From Chitinophagaceae bacterium (lineage in GTDB: Bacteria; Bacteroidota; Bacteroidia; Chitinophagales; Chitinophagaceae), in contig CANEWV010000137.1 of NCBI GenBank assembly GCA_947442905.1, positions 1-5,450 of the forward strand: a stretch of DNA of 5,450 nt, written 5' to 3'. Below, piece by piece: positions 5,154 to 5,450 of the stretch. Position 1 is the first letter of the stretch. The number at the start of each line of letters is the position of its first letter. Under the pieces are notes generated by a model. The model worked only from the letters and a program-made list of their open reading frames with translations, was not told the DNA's origin and ran no database searches. The position numbers and the translations under genes are program-made.

Positions 5154-5450
5154 CTTGCAAGCGCTTTTCAATTAATAACTTTAAATTCCTTTTTCCATTT
5201 TGAATATGACTTTTAACTTCTAGTAGGGTATATCCTGTAATGGATGCAACGTTTTGATAGCTGTTTTTTTGGAGGTAAAATAGCGTAACACATTTTTGTT
5301 GTGCCTCATTTAGTAAAGGAAGCATTTGTTCCAACAAAGATGCTAGTTGTTCTTTTTGGATGGCCTCCATTTTGTCTGTTTCCGAACTAGGCACTTGTTC
5401 TAAACTACTTGCGTCTACCATTTTGTTTTGTTGCCTCAAAAGTACCAAGC
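5146..5450 (-). CDS. ECF-type RNA polymerase sigma factor, C-terminal part (5' end outside the window)
   Basis: The frame is open to the window edge. The first in-window start-like codons (TTG 5448, ATG 5421) lie in the linker between regions 2 and 4, so the gene must begin upstream and region 2 is not visible. About 100 residues are present. The first part, beginning Leu-Val-Leu-Leu-Arg-Gln-Gln-Asn-Lys, resembles the end of region 2 plus a linker. Leu-Asn-Glu-Ala-Gln-Gln-Lys-Cys-Val-Thr-Leu-Phe-Tyr (about 46-58 of the visible part) is the start of region 4. Ser-Tyr-Gln-Asn-Val-Ala-Ser-Ile-Thr-Gly-Tyr … Val-Lys-Ser-His-Ile-Gln-Asn-Gly-Lys-Arg-Asn-Leu-Lys (63-90) is the helix-turn-helix that reads the -35-type element. 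The ending Lys-Arg-Leu-Gln-Asp-Glu overlaps the following membrane-protein gene by 8 bases, implying one operon. Targets cannot be told from the window. Confidence 0.92.
   Translation of the reverse strand, partial: LVLLRQQNKMVDASSLEQVPSSETDKMEAIQKEQLASLLEQMLPLLNEAQQKCVTLFYLQKNSYQNVASITGYTLLEVKSHIQNGKRNLKLLIEKRLQDE

Noticed and set aside
4981..5175. Plus-strand open frame of 64 codons
   Set aside because: It is antisense to the anti-sigma-like gene and the sigma end; the Ser-rich composition is typical of a shadow frame.
5421..5450. Taking the sigma factor as a complete short protein starting at TTG 5448 or ATG 5421
   Set aside because: The visible part holds only the linker and region 4; ECF sigma factors need region 2, so the gene must begin outside the window.

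Overview
The window reads as chromosomal DNA of a low-GC Bacteroidota species. Four things support this. The tmRNA tag ends in Met-Ala-Ala, as in Cytophaga-type tags. Start codons sit behind A-rich stretches without Shine-Dalgarno motifs. Good matches to the Bacteroidota -7 box TAnnTTTG precede two genes. The gene families (DUF2147, a SusD-free periplasmic/outer-membrane repertoire, an ECF sigma factor with a 'YLSGTATPDEQ'-type partner) are typical of the phylum. Chitinophagales/Sphingobacteriales is my best guess at order level, but it is not proven.

Layout: (1) 1-290 holds the 3' two-thirds of ssrA (tmRNA) and its strong intrinsic terminator. (2) 407-1320 holds two plus-strand genes for exported proteins: an unrecognised 103-residue, aromatic-rich protein and a 188-residue TPR protein. 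They are 35 bases apart and may be one transcript. (3) 1384-1887 is an exported DUF2147 protein with its own -7 box. (4) 3680-1879 on the minus strand carries a nitroreductase-family flavoprotein followed by a DUF6268-like outer-membrane barrel protein. (5) 3771-4826 on the plus strand is an acyltransferase-3 membrane protein, divergent from the nitroreductase. (6) 5450-4806 on the minus strand is the C-terminal half of an ECF sigma factor overlapping a small single-pass membrane protein that is probably its anti-sigma partner.

The genes form no obvious single pathway. Most products act at the envelope (secreted, periplasmic, outer-membrane or inner-membrane), and the sigma/membrane-protein pair is a plausible envelope-signal regulator. 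The most distinctive feature is how tightly the convergent genes are packed. Both convergent pairs overlap at their stop codons, by 9 and 21 bases. In both, a TTA Leu codon of one gene is the TAA stop of the other. In both, a hairpin plus T-tract for one gene lies inside the coding sequence of the opposing gene. I see no CRISPR array, transposase, tRNA gene or clear mobile element. The region just downstream of ssrA, a common integration site, holds the two least recognisable genes, but no duplicated ssrA end is present inside the window.
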